From: Deltaproteobacteria bacterium
GTDB lineage: Bacteria; Acidobacteriota; Thermoanaerobaculia; Multivoradales; JAHZIX01
NCBI GenBank assembly: GCA_022601195.1
Contig: JAHZIX010000050.1
Location: forward strand, 151,547 to 215,546
DNA: 64,000 nucleotides
Reading direction: 5' to 3'
The position numbers and the translations under genes were made by a program. Of the stretch, positions 9,210 to 18,082 are shown piece by piece. Within the stretch, counting starts at the first letter, position 1; every line of letters starts with the position of its first letter. A model generated the notes under the pieces. It was given only the letters and a program-made list of their open reading frames with translations. It did not search any database and was not told where the DNA came from.

Positions 9210-9779
9210 GTGAAACCAACCCTCAAGAGCTCGCTTCTCTGTTTCGCCCTGGTGGCCGCCCTCTCCCCTACCGCTCCCGCTGCAGCTGAGGAATCATCCT
9301 CCGCTGTTCAACGAGTGGCCGTGGGGGACCCGGCTCCTGCAATCGCCCTCCCAGACTCGACGGGCCAGGTTCATCGATCAGAAGATTTGATCGGCAAGAA
9401 GAATCTCGTCGCGGTCTTCTTCCGCGGAGCTTGGTGACCGTACTGCCGCACGCAGCTAGTTGAGCTGCAAAAGCACTCGGAAACCTTCGCCTCTCTCCAT
9501 ACGGAAGTCTGGGGTATCAGCCCCGACGGCGCTGAAGGCGTCGCAAAGATGGTCGAGAAAGAAAAATTGACCATCCCGGTTCTCATCGAGGCCGAGCTGG
9601 AAGCCACCAAAGCCTTCGGCATCCTCAATGAAAAGAACTCCAAAGTGCCCCACCCGACGGTGGTGGTGATCGACCAGGAAGGAACCGTTCGTTTCTTCCA
9701 CCTGGATGAGAACTTCCGCAAACGCCCGGCACCGGAAGTCATCCTCGAAGCGGTGCGACAAATTCCCGCCGCAGAGTAG
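9210..9779 (+). CDS. Secreted selenocysteine-containing peroxiredoxin-like protein (TGA at 9435-9437 = Sec)
   Basis: Read with TGA as selenocysteine this is 189 aa: a signal peptide (about 1-26, ending APAAAEE), then an AhpC/TSA (redoxin) domain. The active site is RGAW-U-PYC: Sec76 replaces the peroxidatic Cys of the usual RGxWCPYC motif, and Cys79 is the likely resolving residue. Homology continues without a gap or frame change after the TGA: VWGISPDGAEGVAKMVEKE, PVLIEAE, then PHPTVVVIDQEGTVRFFH. A 6-bp perfect hairpin starts 15 bases after the TGA, where a bacterial SECIS element is expected. The probable role is reduction of peroxides in the periplasm. The alternative is a nonsense-mutated Cys peroxiredoxin (normal codon TGC or TGT), but loss precisely at the redox Cys position argues for Sec. 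No sel genes lie in the window. Confidence 0.87.
9444..9475 (+). promoter_or_regulatory. Candidate bacterial SECIS element
   Basis: GCAGCT (9452-9457) pairs perfectly with AGCTGC (9463-9468) around the loop AGTTG; TGC (9444-9446) can pair with GCA (9473-9475) to extend it. The loop G is 22 bases past the TGA. Bacterial SECIS elements are stem-loops in the coding region just after the UGA with a G in the apical loop, bound by SelB. The fit in position and loop is good; the fold was judged by eye. Confidence 0.65.
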
Positions 9780-9792
9780 CCCCGAGGCAGGA

Positions 9793-9816
9793 AGGCCCCC
9801 TCGAGGGCCTCTTTTT
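9793..9816 (+). terminator. Rho-independent terminator of the selenoprotein gene
   Basis: AGGCCC (9793-9798) and GGGCCT (9805-9810) form a GC-rich stem with a six-base loop, followed by CTTTTT. It lies 14 bases after the stop codon. Confidence 0.8.
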
Positions 9817-9911
9817 CGATGGCGAATGGCCGGAAAATCGCCGAAGAGATATGCAGCAGATTGCCACGCCCCGGCTGGGACGTGGCTTTTTCTTGGCCTA
9901 TCGGTTCCCCC

Positions 9912-12449
9912 TCAGCAACCACCCCACCAAGCGGGGAGGCCTCCACCACCAATGGGCGAACCCGGGGGTGGATCCAGAGGAGCTGGAGCCGGTTTTGCGG
10001 CGCTATGGGGCCGTTGGAGATATCGACGAATCTGCCCCGCCAGCCAGCGCCTATGAGCCGCTTCACCGACTTCCGGAGCCCGCTTGCCCTCGCCCTCGGC
10101 GTCGCCGAGGAGATGGCCCAGTCGCTCCAGGGCAGCTTCCGCCTCGGCTCGAACGGCCGGGGCAGCCTGGCGGTCGGAAGCGAGATCCACGAGGGCCGTC
10201 ACTACGGTACCCTGCACTCGCTGGGAGATCCCTCGGTGGCGCAACTCAGGAGTTGAGGACGGGTAGAAGGTGCGATCAATCAGAGTGCGCACCACTTCCT
10301 GAAATCCCGGATAGCGGGGATCACGTCGATGAAAATCCATCAGTCGCGCAGCCCTTTCCCGCTGCAACAGAGCCCGCACCGTCAGGTCCGCCGCGCTGGC
10401 CGCAGCCGCCAGAGGGTCGAAGGTCGGCGCTGTTTGGCCGGCGAAGAGCTCTCGATTCGGCGGTGAGCCAAAGGGCCGCGGTAAGAGCAGAGCGAGAACT
10501 CCCTCCGGTATATCCAACTGTCGCGGCTCCAAGGTCCCCAACAGCACTTCGAGGCCCCGGCGCTGGTCCTCCGGGGATATGGGAGCAGCCGGCGGACGAC
10601 CATCCCCACGATGAGCATGTCCATAGCTCAAACCACCGATCACCTTGGCGGCGGCATCCACCTGAAAACGGTGGTGAAAATAGACCGGGGCCAGTACTTC
10701 CTGCAGAAAAGCCAGAGGTTGCCCCTCCGCCAAGTTCCCCAGCCCAAAATGCTGCAAGCCGTAGGAGCGCACCGCCATGGATTGCTCCAGAGCCTGCACC
10801 GGATCGGCTCCATTGTCCCAGAGATTCCCCAGGGGTTGGGCCGCCCCCGGGAGGCGCGCATCTTCGTCGGAGAGAAAGAGCAAACCTCGGTCTCGATTCT
10901 CTTGGAGAACGGAAGCCAGGAAAATGTCCTCTCGCTCCTCTGGCACCACCGTATAGCCATAGCGAACCGCTTGGAGGTCCCAGGCGCCTACTCCCACTCC
11001 GTAGGCTCGAGACACATCCAGCCCACCGTCTGCGGCCATCTCGATGAGAGGGGCCGGATAGTCCATCACCGAAGCCCGGCCATAGGTGGAGGCTGCAAAG
11101 TTGTGCGCTATCCCAAGGGCGTGCCCAACCTCGTGGGCGGCTAGTTGGCGGAGACGTGCCAGGGCCAGCTCCACCGGATCGTCCGCCCGACCACTACCGG
11201 TGTTCTCGACCCCCAAAAGCCCTTCGAAGAGCAGTCGATCCTGGCGCACCCGAAGGGATCCCAAAGTGACGTGGCCCTTGAGGATCTCACCGGTTCGAGG
11301 GTCGATGACGCCACCGCCGTAGGACCATCCCCGGGTGGAACGGTGGACCCACTGAATGACGTTGTAACGCACATCCAAGGGGTGCGCTCCCGGTGGCAGC
11401 ATTTCGACTCGAAAGGCATCTTCGAAACCGGCCGCCTCGAAGGCCTTGGCCCACCAACCAGCTCCATCCAACAGAGCGCTCCGCACCGGCTCCGGAGTTC
11501 CTGGATCGAGGTAGAACACGATGGGCTCCACCACCGGCGAGAGCTCCGCTGTGGGGTCGGTTTTGGTCAGGCGATGGCGAGGGATGTGAAGGCGACGCAG
11601 CGCTGCATCCAGCGGCTGACCGTAGTCTTGAAAGGGAAGCGGCGAAAAACCACTCTCCGCGTGGAACACCCGCGGTCGGTAGCCATCATCCGGCAATCGA
11701 ATCAGCGAATGGTGTTGGGTCAGGGAGATGGCCTGTGCCGCTGGAACCGTCGAGAACACATGGGCTCCGGCCTCGTCCCCTTTGAGAGCGAAAGTGAGAA
11801 GGCCTTCTAACTCCACATTGTCGGGAAAGGCCAGACAAGCCTCCAGATCGACAGCGCTGAGCTGGGTCTCGAAAGAGTAGCTTCCTTGCCCCCGGGCTTT
11901 GAGTTTGCGGGAAACTTGGTGCGCGTCCCTCAGAACGAAACTGGTGAAATCGACGAGAAAGGAACCATCGGCATCCTCAGCCCCTACCGGCCCCGCCCAG
12001 AGGACGGAGGTGGCAAAGGACTCCTCTACCGCCAGCCTCTCGGCTTCATCGGGGCTTTCGGCTCGAAACCGCGTATTGAGGACTTCCATCAGAAGACGCC
12101 CTCCGAGACGGCGCAGGCGCACCAACCGAGTGTCCCCCAGTTGGCCCCGGTCGAGGCCTACGGGATTCGAGCCCATACCCTGGGAAAGGGCCTCCACATA
12201 GAGGTACCTGCCGACTTCACCTTTCCTGCCGGGGGCAGGTAGCTGAAGCCACAATTTTCCAGCAGCTGGGTCCAGGTAGACGTCTAATAGGCCGGCCCGG
12301 CGTTCCAGACCTGTCGTCACCGAGGCGACGGTGGGAAGCGCTGAGGAGGACACCACCGGAGCGGCCGATTTCTTGGCCTCAGCCGGCTCGGTGACCGCGA
12401 AAAGGCTCAATCCCGTGAGAACTACCATCAACCTGTGGATTCGGCGCAT
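9912..12449 (-). CDS. Secreted zinc-dependent metalloprotease (DUF5117/DUF4953 type)
   Basis: 845 aa from the ATG at 12449, which has GGAGGAG about 6 bases upstream; the codon just before it is TTG. A signal peptide (ending AEAKKSAAP) leads into an N-terminal beta-rich region (~50-290) typical of the DUF5117 part, and then the catalytic domain. The zinc motif is AAHEVGHALGIAHNF, an HExxHxxGxxH metzincin-type site, followed by SVMDYP as the Met-turn. The C-terminal ~250 residues are helical, as in other members. It is a large extracellular or periplasmic peptidase of unknown substrate. The gene is convergent with the selenoprotein gene and stands alone on its strand, with a ~98-base gap to the next gene upstream. 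Confidence 0.87.
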   Translation of the reverse strand: MRRIHRLMVVLTGLSLFAVTEPAEAKKSAAPVVSSSALPTVASVTTGLERRAGLLDVYLDPAAGKLWLQLPAPGRKGEVGRYLYVEALSQGMGSNPVGLDRGQLGDTRLVRLRRLGGRLLMEVLNTRFRAESPDEAERLAVEESFATSVLWAGPVGAEDADGSFLVDFTSFVLRDAHQVSRKLKARGQGSYSFETQLSAVDLEACLAFPDNVELEGLLTFALKGDEAGAHVFSTVPAAQAISLTQHHSLIRLPDDGYRPRVFHAESGFSPLPFQDYGQPLDAALRRLHIPRHRLTKTDPTAELSPVVEPIVFYLDPGTPEPVRSALLDGAGWWAKAFEAAGFEDAFRVEMLPPGAHPLDVRYNVIQWVHRSTRGWSYGGGVIDPRTGEILKGHVTLGSLRVRQDRLLFEGLLGVENTGSGRADDPVELALARLRQLAAHEVGHALGIAHNFAASTYGRASVMDYPAPLIEMAADGGLDVSRAYGVGVGAWDLQAVRYGYTVVPEEREDIFLASVLQENRDRGLLFLSDEDARLPGAAQPLGNLWDNGADPVQALEQSMAVRSYGLQHFGLGNLAEGQPLAFLQEVLAPVYFHHRFQVDAAAKVIGGLSYGHAHRGDGRPPAAPISPEDQRRGLEVLLGTLEPRQLDIPEGVLALLLPRPFGSPPNRELFAGQTAPTFDPLAAAASAADLTVRALLQRERAARLMDFHRRDPRYPGFQEVVRTLIDRTFYPSSTPELRHRGISQRVQGTVVTALVDLASDRQAAPAVRAEAEAALERLGHLLGDAEGEGKRAPEVGEAAHRRWLAGQIRRYLQRPHSAAKPAPAPLDPPPGSPIGGGGLPAWWGGC

Positions 12450-12547
12450 CAATCTCCTCCATCGGGGCGGTGACTTCCACCGCTAAGGTTTGAGGGCACA
12501 GGATATCGCGGTCGCCCCTTGAGTGAATCGTGGTTTCTTCGCCCCCT

Positions 12548-14278
12548 CTACCAGGCCTCTGCTCCTGGTCGAGGGTGAGTCGGTGGTTTGGGAGCAGGAC
12601 CAGGCTCCCCTTCCTGAATGAGCTTCATCTCTCCGCCAGAATAAAGCCAGATGCGGTCGCGGCGCGTCATCCTCGGTAGGCGAAACCGGCTCTTGAAGGC
12701 GCCGGACTTGATTTCCTTGACCATCTTGCGACCCTTACCGAAATAGCGAAAACGGCCCCGGCATTGGCGATCCTTGAAGAAAATAGTCCCCTCCCTGCCC
12801 TGCCAGCGTGTCTCTAACTGGCAATCCCCTCGCGGCAGCATCACACGGTGCACGAGAAACGTTTTGTCGCTCTTCGCCCCCTCGAGGCGCAGAGCGGAAC
12901 CGATGCCGATCCGAAAAACATAGGCTCCGCGGATCGAATCCGGAACCCCCAGCAAATAGGTATTGGCTGGGCCCTCGTCTTTGACGATCGTCTCGACCAC
13001 CGTTGCAGCAGCTCTTCCCGCCTGTCGCCAGGGCTCCATGGCAAAGGCCGTCTGGAGGGTGAGAGGTAGGCAAATCGCCGCCACCACCAACCAACGACGG
13101 CCAGAGCTCGCCACGGCAAGCTGTAGAAGTACTGCTAGCAAAATCAAAGAGAACGCCGAAGGGAGGTATAGCAGACGCTCGGAGGACGTGGAGTTTTCTG
13201 AGATGCGAATGCTCAGGGTCGGCACCGCTGTCACCGAAAACAGCAGCAGGCAGAGCCCGGGAAGAGCGACTGCTGGCCGCCCCCCAAACTCCCCCGGCAC
13301 GCCGATCCGCCGCCACAACATCCAAATCACCGCGGACGCCAAGATCACAGCCACCACTCCTTCCGGCAACTGCTTCCCGGCGATCATCGGAATCAAGGAC
13401 CGGGAAAAATCGACGAAAAGAGTATCCAGCAACTCGATCGGATCTGTCTTGAAGTGAGCCTTGGTGCCATAGCCTCCCACCCAGGTCCCCAAAACCCAAG
13501 CTCGCAAACCAATATAGGCCGGAAGGGCTGCCAGGAAGGGCCCTGCGGCCTTGAGGCTCTCCAGAAGGCGCTGTGTGAAGGTTCGGCTTTCTCCTCCACG
13601 CCCCCGAGCCACCCATTCCAGGGTCAAGACCGCAAAGGGCAGGGTGACCGCCGCCTCCTTGGAACCGAGAGCCAGCACCAGAGCTGCCAGAGCAGCCCAG
13701 CGCCACCGGCGACGGCCCCCTTGGAGGCCCCCCGTCGCTACCCACTGTCCATGGCAAGCCAAACAGGTGAGGGCAAACAAAGCCGCCTGAAGATCCCCCC
13801 GGCAGGAAATCCACACCACCGCTTCCACATGGCTGGGATGGCAAAGGTAGAGCAAACCGGCAGCGCCTCCCACCTGCCAACGCTCGCGCTGCCCCCAGTT
13901 GGTGAATCGAGCGACGAGCTGCGCCGCAACCACGGCTACTCCCACTCCCACCAACAGGTGAATCAGCAGATTGACCAGATGAAAAGCCCAGGCCGTCAGA
14001 CCCCACAGCTGAAGCTCGACAAAGTAGGACCACACCGTAAAGGGGCGCAGGAAAGGCTGTCCCTGGGAGGCCCAGCGACTGAGGGGACCGAGGGTTAGGA
14101 GGTCTTCCAGGATGTTGAAGTCGTCGGCGAGAAAGCCGACCGAGAGACCACGGCCGTAGGCCACGGCGACGACCAGTACGGCCAAGGCCAGGCCACCAGC
14201 CAGGAACCCGGTTGGTGGCCTAGAGACCCGCAAAGACGCAGACGAGTCTGGCGTTTCCGCCGAAGGGCGATCAGACAT
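12548..14278 (-). CDS. Polytopic GT-C-like glycosyltransferase (TMTC-related)
   Basis: 576 aa with roughly ten hydrophobic segments in residues ~25-420 and a soluble C-terminal ~170 residues. The first loop carries LADDFNILED, an acidic motif placed as the catalytic Asp motif of GT-C enzymes. The phrase LCHPSHVEAVVWISCRGDLQ matches the HPxHxEAVxWIxxRxDL signature of TMTC-type O-mannosyltransferase-like proteins. These families use lipid-linked sugars to modify proteins or glycans on the outer side of the inner membrane. The usual C-terminal TPR domain of TMTC proteins is absent and a short Arg/Lys-rich domain stands there instead. Substrate and donor are unknown. No strong ribosome site precedes the ATG at 14278. 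Confidence 0.65.
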   Translation of the reverse strand: MSDRPSAETPDSSASLRVSRPPTGFLAGGLALAVLVVAVAYGRGLSVGFLADDFNILEDLLTLGPLSRWASQGQPFLRPFTVWSYFVELQLWGLTAWAFHLVNLLIHLLVGVGVAVVAAQLVARFTNWGQRERWQVGGAAGLLYLCHPSHVEAVVWISCRGDLQAALFALTCLACHGQWVATGGLQGGRRRWRWAALAALVLALGSKEAAVTLPFAVLTLEWVARGRGGESRTFTQRLLESLKAAGPFLAALPAYIGLRAWVLGTWVGGYGTKAHFKTDPIELLDTLFVDFSRSLIPMIAGKQLPEGVVAVILASAVIWMLWRRIGVPGEFGGRPAVALPGLCLLLFSVTAVPTLSIRISENSTSSERLLYLPSAFSLILLAVLLQLAVASSGRRWLVVAAICLPLTLQTAFAMEPWRQAGRAAATVVETIVKDEGPANTYLLGVPDSIRGAYVFRIGIGSALRLEGAKSDKTFLVHRVMLPRGDCQLETRWQGREGTIFFKDRQCRGRFRYFGKGRKMVKEIKSGAFKSRFRLPRMTRRDRIWLYSGGEMKLIQEGEPGPAPKPPTHPRPGAEAW

Positions 14279-14385
14279 ATTTCAAGATGATAAGCCCCGG
14301 CCGCCTTTCGCGCTCCGTCCTGGCCAGAAGTCTGGCGGAAGGAAACGGCCCCGCTCCATCACTTCCCAAGGAAGTCCTGCTCTTC

Positions 14386-16791
14386 TTAGCCGGAACCCTC
14401 AACCAGGGGAAAAAACGCCCGCAGCCAGTCGTCTGTGCGGCCCCGCCAGAAGGTCCAGCCAAACCCCTCCGGAGCTTCTCCACCGGTGGGCCGATAGCCC
14501 CGCTGGCGAAGGACTTGAAAGATCTGGCGATTGTTATCTCCCATATCCCAGGCTTCGTGGGGAGAGCGCAAATCATAGGTGCCCCAGGCGTGGTAAATCA
14601 CCAAGTCCTGCTCCTGGGGGTTTCCGATCAGGGATTCACCATCGGCCACGTTGAGAAAGGAAGGGGATTGGGCCGCCAGCTTTCCGAATACCTCCGAGTG
14701 GTTGAAGGCGATGTAATAGGCAGTGTTGGCGGCGGAGTCGACACCCGCCAAGGCTCGGGAGAATCGATCCGGCCGGGTTCGGAACGTCTTATCCACCAGA
14801 GAGACCAACTCCTGAGCGACGATCTTGCCGTTGCCTTCCCTGTCCCTTCGCGACTCTCTGGTAGCTTCTTCCGGAGGCAAGACGAACACGGCGACCAGGG
14901 GTTCCACGGATTTGCCGAGGAGGTTGTCCAGAGCGACCGGCACCTGTCCCGCCTCGATAGCTCCTTTGCCCCCCAGGAAATAGGCGGTAGGAAAACGGCG
15001 TTCCGGCTCCCCATCGTAGACGGCAGGGAGGTAGACCTGAACCTGATGCTTTTCTCCCTCGTGGACCTCACTCTCCCACTCCAAGGTCTCCAGTCGCCCT
15101 CGATAGGGGACCGCGGCTTCCTCCAAAAAGTCCGGCGCCCTCCAGCCGGGCATGGAAAACCATGAGACCTCACCGAACAACCCTTCGGTTTGCTTGGAGT
15201 TCCGAGGATCCGGTACGGCAGACTCGTAGTTGGGAATGAAACCGTAGGTCACAGCAGCATCCGGCTCGAAACGGCTGGAGAAATAGAAAAGGTCCGTCCC
15301 CTCCACCCGAGTCATGGGATCTTCTCGGCGAAAACCGATCATGTCACCGACGATCCCCACATCTTCGGCTTCGCCGCGGTAGATGAAATGTACCGCCCCG
15401 GAGGGCTCTACCAGAGGAAAGGACTCCTGACCGGCCAGATACTCATCGACAGCTTTCTTCTTGTCCGGTGCGGTCTCCAGCCCCTCCAGGAACTGGCCAA
15501 AGGCTGTCGCGGCGACCCAGGAGGGTGCCTCGGCTGCCTGGCGATCCCCTCTCACCGGGTCGACTCTGGCCAACCGGGCCATGCTGCGGGCAAATAGATG
15601 GCCATCCGCATAGGCAACGGCAGACCAAGAGTGCTCGCTAAATAGATCCAAGCTCGCCACCTCCTGGTAGGCCTCCGGCGAAGCCTCGATGACGTGCAGA
15701 CTGCCCGGTTTGGTGATCATCACCAAGTGGTTCCCCACCAGGGTTGGAAAACCATCTCCCGGCTCTCGAGATTTCCATTGGGCTTCGCCGGTAGCGGCGT
15801 CGATGCAGGTGAAAATTCGGCCGACCATACCGTAGATATAGCCTTCGTGGACCACTGGATGAGCGAAGGTGCGGCCGATGGACTTCCCGGACCACAGCTC
15901 AGTCGCCTCTAGAGTTTTTCCCTTTTTGGAGACCTGCACCATGACCGAGGAGCTCCCCCTATTGAGGAGAAGAACTCGGTCGTCCCCGGCCGGCACCGGA
16001 ATGATGGCCCCGCCTCCGGGGCAGTGCTCGTCGCCATCGTGGACATAGCTCCACAGGGCAGTGCCAGTCTTGGCGTCAATGCCGTAGAGAGTGCTCGAGC
16101 TGGCGGCCAAGACCGTCTCACGGCCGCCGATCTCAGCAACCACTGGGGATTGGTAGTGAATCGGCCCCTCTCCCAAGGTCCACTTGAGATCCCCGGTCGC
16201 CGCATCGATGCCAGCGAAGGCCTTGTCGTCTCCACCTCCCAGGGCGATCACCAAAACGTCCCCGGCCAGGGCCGGCGAACTGGTGAAACCGTAGTAGGGC
16301 TTTTCCCCGCCATAGTCCTCGACCATATGGCGGGTCCACAACGGTTTGCCGGTCTTCGCATCGAGGGCGAAGATCTCCCCCCGGGGGGCTAGACCGAAGA
16401 CTCGACCGCCCGCCAGCAACGGAGTGGAAATGGGGCCATCGTGGGAGCCGTCGTGGCCGGCGTAGGTCTCCGCCATGGGATACCGCCACAGCTCATCTCC
16501 GGACTCGGCATCATAGGCCGCCAATACGTCCATCTCCCCCACCGCAAACATGGTCACGGCTCGACCTTCGCCCACGGCAACGGCTGAATAGCCGGAGCCC
16601 AATTGCCGGTTCCATTGCGTCTTCAAGGTAGCTTGGGTCCCCTCGAAAAGCTCGACGTTGCGCACTCCACCATCGAAATCCGGCCCGCGCAGCCCAGGCC
16701 AACCTTCATCTCCCCAAGCCTGCGAAGCCACCAGAGCCGCTATCCCCAGAAAGCTCGAGGCTATCCTTCCTTGCCAACGTCGCAACAACAT
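14386..16791 (-). CDS. Secreted PQQ-type beta-propeller fused to a degenerate esterase domain
   Basis: 801 aa from the ATG at 16791, chosen because GGAGA lies 5 bases upstream and a signal peptide follows; the frame opens at a GTG at 16824. Residues ~25-400 are a PQQ-like beta-propeller with repeated blade motifs such as YDAESGDELWRYP and LDAKTGKPLWTRH. Next comes an early-set/CBM48-like domain (HFIYRGEAEDVGIVGDM) and a putative-esterase (PF00756-like) domain. Alignment by eye to the family AGLSMGG elbow gives AGVDSAA, so the nucleophile Ser appears to be Asp. The usual terminal GGHxWxxWR reads EGFGWTFWR, so the catalytic His also appears lost. It is probably a binding or scaffold protein rather than an active esterase. 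Confidence 0.8.
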   Translation of the reverse strand: MLLRRWQGRIASSFLGIAALVASQAWGDEGWPGLRGPDFDGGVRNVELFEGTQATLKTQWNRQLGSGYSAVAVGEGRAVTMFAVGEMDVLAAYDAESGDELWRYPMAETYAGHDGSHDGPISTPLLAGGRVFGLAPRGEIFALDAKTGKPLWTRHMVEDYGGEKPYYGFTSSPALAGDVLVIALGGGDDKAFAGIDAATGDLKWTLGEGPIHYQSPVVAEIGGRETVLAASSSTLYGIDAKTGTALWSYVHDGDEHCPGGGAIIPVPAGDDRVLLLNRGSSSVMVQVSKKGKTLEATELWSGKSIGRTFAHPVVHEGYIYGMVGRIFTCIDAATGEAQWKSREPGDGFPTLVGNHLVMITKPGSLHVIEASPEAYQEVASLDLFSEHSWSAVAYADGHLFARSMARLARVDPVRGDRQAAEAPSWVAATAFGQFLEGLETAPDKKKAVDEYLAGQESFPLVEPSGAVHFIYRGEAEDVGIVGDMIGFRREDPMTRVEGTDLFYFSSRFEPDAAVTYGFIPNYESAVPDPRNSKQTEGLFGEVSWFSMPGWRAPDFLEEAAVPYRGRLETLEWESEVHEGEKHQVQVYLPAVYDGEPERRFPTAYFLGGKGAIEAGQVPVALDNLLGKSVEPLVAVFVLPPEEATRESRRDREGNGKIVAQELVSLVDKTFRTRPDRFSRALAGVDSAANTAYYIAFNHSEVFGKLAAQSPSFLNVADGESLIGNPQEQDLVIYHAWGTYDLRSPHEAWDMGDNNRQIFQVLRQRGYRPTGGEAPEGFGWTFWRGRTDDWLRAFFPLVEGSG

Positions 16792-16898
16792 CCCGTCTCC
16801 TTTTCGTTTTGACCTTTTCACCACAGGTACGAGAAATGGGAAGGGAAGGTTTTCTCCACTCCCAGATTCACCAGCCTGTGGTGCTTACCGGGCTAGAA

Positions 16899-17408
16899 TC
16901 ACATACTTCCTTCGTCAGCGGAGGGGCCATAGAGGGCCGGCACCGGCAAGTCGTTGAGGCGTAAATACACCCCCAACTGGGCCCGGTGATGAATGAGGTG
17001 ATTGAGAATCATGCTGCGTATCACCGCTGCTCGGGGCATGGTGAAAAGCTCCTTTCCTCCCGCCAGCAGCGTCCAGGCCACCGAGAAATCTTCATCACTG
17101 GCTCCTTCGATGGCAGCGCGGGCCGCGGCAACATTCTTGTCGAAGCGCTCCACCAACTCCCCACCGGAGGTAGCCTGTTCTTCCCTATACGGTTCCTCTC
17201 CCGGCGGGGCGACGTCCAAAGACTCCTGCTCGAGGGTGTAAACGGTCCAGCTGGGAAGATTGGCGACATGAGTCCCCAGCTCGCCCACGGACCAGGACTT
17301 CTCGTGAGGCTTCCAATTCAGCTTGTCGTCGGGAATCCGCTCTAGGGTCTTTCTGGTATTCGCCATCTCATGGTCGAACTCTGATAGGAAAATCTGGCTC
17401 ATGGACAT
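16899..17408 (-). CDS. DinB-like family protein
   Basis: 169 aa, a good length for the DinB/YfiT four-helix superfamily. GGAGG sits 6 bases before the ATG. The metal-binding His triad of the family can be placed at His48 (LGTHVANLP) and in the C-terminal ILNHLIHHRAQLGVYLR helix. The opening LERIPDDKLNWKPHEKSWS matches the family's usual first loop. Members include thiol-dependent S-transferases (for example bacillithiol) and many of unknown function. No substrate can be assigned here. It precedes the PQQ/esterase gene in the same direction with a ~107-base gap. Confidence 0.88.
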   Translation of the reverse strand: MSMSQIFLSEFDHEMANTRKTLERIPDDKLNWKPHEKSWSVGELGTHVANLPSWTVYTLEQESLDVAPPGEEPYREEQATSGGELVERFDKNVAAARAAIEGASDEDFSVAWTLLAGGKELFTMPRAAVIRSMILNHLIHHRAQLGVYLRLNDLPVPALYGPSADEGSM

Positions 17409-17457
17409 AACCGGCCTCCTCTGTTCTATCTTTCTGTTTGAGCTTTCTGCTTGAGAT

Positions 17458-18039
17458 TCACGGGTTTTCTGGTGAAGATTCGCTAGAGTCTTCTACAGCA
17501 CCGTCTTCTACAGCACCGCCTTCGAGAGCATCGCCTTCGAGAAGATCAATATAGGAAACCGCGATGAGATCCTTCGAGGAAATCTCCAGTCGACTGAGAA
17601 GCTCCCGAGCGATCCTGTCTCCGCCTTCTATCGTTTGATCTTCCCTCAAAACCACTTCTAGCTCCAAGAAGCTGCCGAGGCCTACCACTTCATCGAGATG
17701 AACCCGGGTTTGGCCTACGAGGAACACCTCCCGACGCTTCTCGACTACCCCCCGGACTCCCAAAGCGAGGCTGAGGGTTCTCTCGACAGCAGCCGGATCG
17801 GCGCAGGCCACCTTCTGAAAAGCGGACTCCTTGGGACCGGCTGAATCCGTCCGGGAGTAGGCGATAATTTCTCCGGACCCGTCACCGAAGCACCGTAGCT
17901 TGAGGCGCCCTTCCAGGGCCGGAAAGAAGGTATCCCTTTGCGCCAGCCGTTGCTGGCTCCGGGGAGCCAGGGTCAAGACCTTGGAACGCAACTTCACCAA
18001 GTCGGCGACTCGGGCTTTGATTTCAATATTCCGCGGCAC
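17458..18039 (-). CDS. CYTH-domain protein (class IV adenylate cyclase / triphosphatase-like)
   Basis: 193 aa. The N-terminus MPRNIEIKAR carries the EIxIK form of the CYTH ExExK signature, and later charged strands (LKLRCF, VHLDEVVGLGSFLELE) supply the tunnel residues that bind triphosphate and metal. Family members act as CyaB-type adenylate cyclases, thiamine triphosphatases or inorganic triphosphatases; the sequence does not separate these. The last ~25 residues form a Glu/Asp-rich tail built from four 15-bp DNA units (LEGDA, LEGGA, VEDGA, VED) and look non-conserved. It lies 49 bases upstream of the DinB-like gene on the same strand. Confidence 0.85.
   Translation of the reverse strand: MPRNIEIKARVADLVKLRSKVLTLAPRSQQRLAQRDTFFPALEGRLKLRCFGDGSGEIIAYSRTDSAGPKESAFQKVACADPAAVERTLSLALGVRGVVEKRREVFLVGQTRVHLDEVVGLGSFLELEVVLREDQTIEGGDRIARELLSRLEISSKDLIAVSYIDLLEGDALEGGAVEDGAVEDSSESSPENP
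17488..17547 (-). repeat. 15-bp minisatellite in the acidic tail of the CYTH gene
   Basis: Four consecutive 15-base units in two sub-types: tcttctacagcaccg twice, then ccttcgagagcatcg and a diverged fourth. All are in frame, so gain or loss of units would only change the length of the acidic tail. Confidence 0.75.
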
Positions 18040-18082
18040 TGGATCTCGAGAGAGGGGAGGAAACGTTCAAAGAGAGGCCACC

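Noticed and set aside
9210..9437. Truncated peroxiredoxin pseudogene
   Set aside because: The only defect is one TGA exactly at the catalytic Cys position, with the frame intact afterwards and a SECIS-like hairpin; selenoprotein reading is better.
9851..11047. 398-aa plus-strand Pro/Arg-rich frame
   Set aside because: Antisense shadow of the DUF5117-type protease gene.
12735..14033. 432-aa minus-strand frame
   Set aside because: Out-of-frame shadow of the GT-C-like gene, rich in Gly/Arg/Ser with no domain.
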